DNA of 7,602 bases, taken from NCBI GenBank assembly GCA_031255975.1, contig JAIRRM010000039.1:1-7602 (forward strand), read 5' to 3'. Every line of letters begins with the position of its first letter. Within the stretch, counting starts at the first letter, position 1. Shown here one piece after another: positions 7,024 through 7,602 of this stretch. Position numbers and translations under genes: made by a program. This DNA is from Propionibacteriaceae bacterium. GTDB lineage: Bacteria > Actinomycetota > Actinomycetes > Propionibacteriales > Propionibacteriaceae. A model generated the notes under the pieces. That model was given only the letters and a program-made list of their open reading frames with translations, was not told the origin of the DNA and did no database searches.

Positions 7024-7602
7024 ATGAGCGCCTTATCCCATGCTTCATCCAAGCCGCTAGCCATCCTCTGTGACTATGACGGCACTCTGGTAGACACCGA
7101 AAACATCTGGATCGATGTCGAGACGGACATGATGGCCGCCCGCGGCGTGAAGTGGACCCGCGAACAGGGACGCGAACTGAGTGGTTCCAATGAACGCCAT
7201 GCATCGGAGGTGATGCTGGCGGCGCTCGGCATACCCGATGCGTCTGACGCGGCCATTGCCGAACTGTCATTGGAGCGCTCCAAGCTGGCCGCCGAACGGG
7301 TACGCGCACTTCCGCTGCCGTGGCGACCGGGGGCCGAGCGGTTGCTGGAAACCGTGTACGAAGCGGGCATACCATGCGCGCTGGTTTCGGCGAGCATAGC
7401 GCTGGTGCTGGAGGCCGGAGTGTCGCGAATGAAGCCGAACCGCTTCGCCTGTGTGGTGGACGGCGAGATGGTCACTCGGGGCAAACCAGCTCCCGATGCC
7501 TATCTGCTGGCTGCCGGGCGACTCGGGTTCGCAGCCCGCGACTGCCTGGTGATCGAGGATTCTCCCGGCGGCACGGCGGCGGGGCGCGCCAGTGGTGCGG
7601 TG
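7024..7602 (+). CDS. HAD-superfamily hydrolase, beta-phosphoglucomutase-like (3' end outside window)
   Basis: 193 codons from ATG 7024 remain open to the window edge; relatives are usually about 210-240 residues, so perhaps 20-45 are missing. All four HAD motifs are visible. Motif I is DYDGTLVDTE, with nucleophile Asp17 and acid/base Asp19. Motif II is the LVSAS segment (120-124). Motif III is Lys154 in GKPAPDAY. Motif IV is the Glu178-Asp179 pair in VIEDSPGG. A helical cap domain lies between motifs I and II (about 25-95), which marks the subfamily I phosphatase/phosphomutase type. It should be a Mg2+-dependent cytoplasmic phosphatase or phosphomutase; the substrate cannot be read from sequence. 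A weak GGA (7014-7016) lies seven bases before ATG 7024; an in-frame ATG at 7012 would add four residues but has a poorer upstream sequence. It starts 25 bases after the metH stop and is probably co-transcribed. From memory, similar HAD genes sit between metH and hisE/hisG in some actinobacteria. Confidence 0.88.
   Translation, partial: MSALSHASSKPLAILCDYDGTLVDTENIWIDVETDMMAARGVKWTREQGRELSGSNERHASEVMLAALGIPDASDAAIAELSLERSKLAAERVRALPLPWRPGAERLLETVYEAGIPCALVSASIALVLEAGVSRMKPNRFACVVDGEMVTRGKPAPDAYLLAAGRLGFAARDCLVIEDSPGGTAAGRASGAV

Noticed and set aside
6372..7064. 230-codon open frame on the minus strand opposite the metH end
   Set aside because: It lies antisense to the well-conserved MetH reactivation domain; its translation is compositionally odd and without recognisable motifs.
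1..7602. Mobile elements, CRISPR arrays, tRNA or rRNA genes
   Set aside because: No transposase or integrase motifs, terminal inverted repeats, regularly spaced repeats or tRNA-like arms were seen on either strand.

Overview
The window looks like ordinary chromosomal DNA from a high-GC Gram-positive bacterium (Actinomycetota). The base composition is GC-rich, roughly low-to-mid sixties percent by eye and not counted. GTG and TTG start codons are used. Three of the protein families are characteristic of actinobacterial genomes in this arrangement: an fmt-rsmB-rpe run, a PAC2-family protein (typical of proteasome-bearing actinobacteria), and a cobalamin-dependent methionine synthase whose C-terminal motifs resemble mycobacterial MetH. 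I cannot name the genus.

Layout: (1) 2-430 (+), the 3' end of fmt (methionyl-tRNA formyltransferase). (2) 423-1820 (+), rsmB (16S rRNA m5C methyltransferase), whose TTG start overlaps the fmt stop. (3) 1831-2502 (+), rpe (ribulose-phosphate 3-epimerase), starting with GTG 10 bases after rsmB. (4) 2503-2728, a 226-base convergent intergenic region with no convincing gene; its clearest structure is a hairpin at 2586-2612. (5) 2729-3604 (-), a PAC2-family protein. (6) 3609-6998 (+), full-length metH with all four functional modules. (7) 7024 to the window end (+), a HAD-superfamily phosphatase/phosphomutase that is open at the edge.

Genes 1-3 form one tightly packed rightward operon combining initiator-tRNA formylation, ribosomal RNA modification and the pentose phosphate pathway. 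PAC2 and metH are divergent with start codons only a few bases apart, so each gene's upstream signals must lie inside the other's coding sequence. metH and the HAD gene are co-directional, 25 bases apart, and probably co-transcribed.

I found no mobile element, CRISPR array, RNA gene, riboswitch or undescribed defence or biosynthetic system. The points most worth a second look are the nested divergent metH/PAC2 start region with a possible leaderless metH promoter, the recurring PAC2-metH neighbourhood, and a few local sequence variants in MetH.
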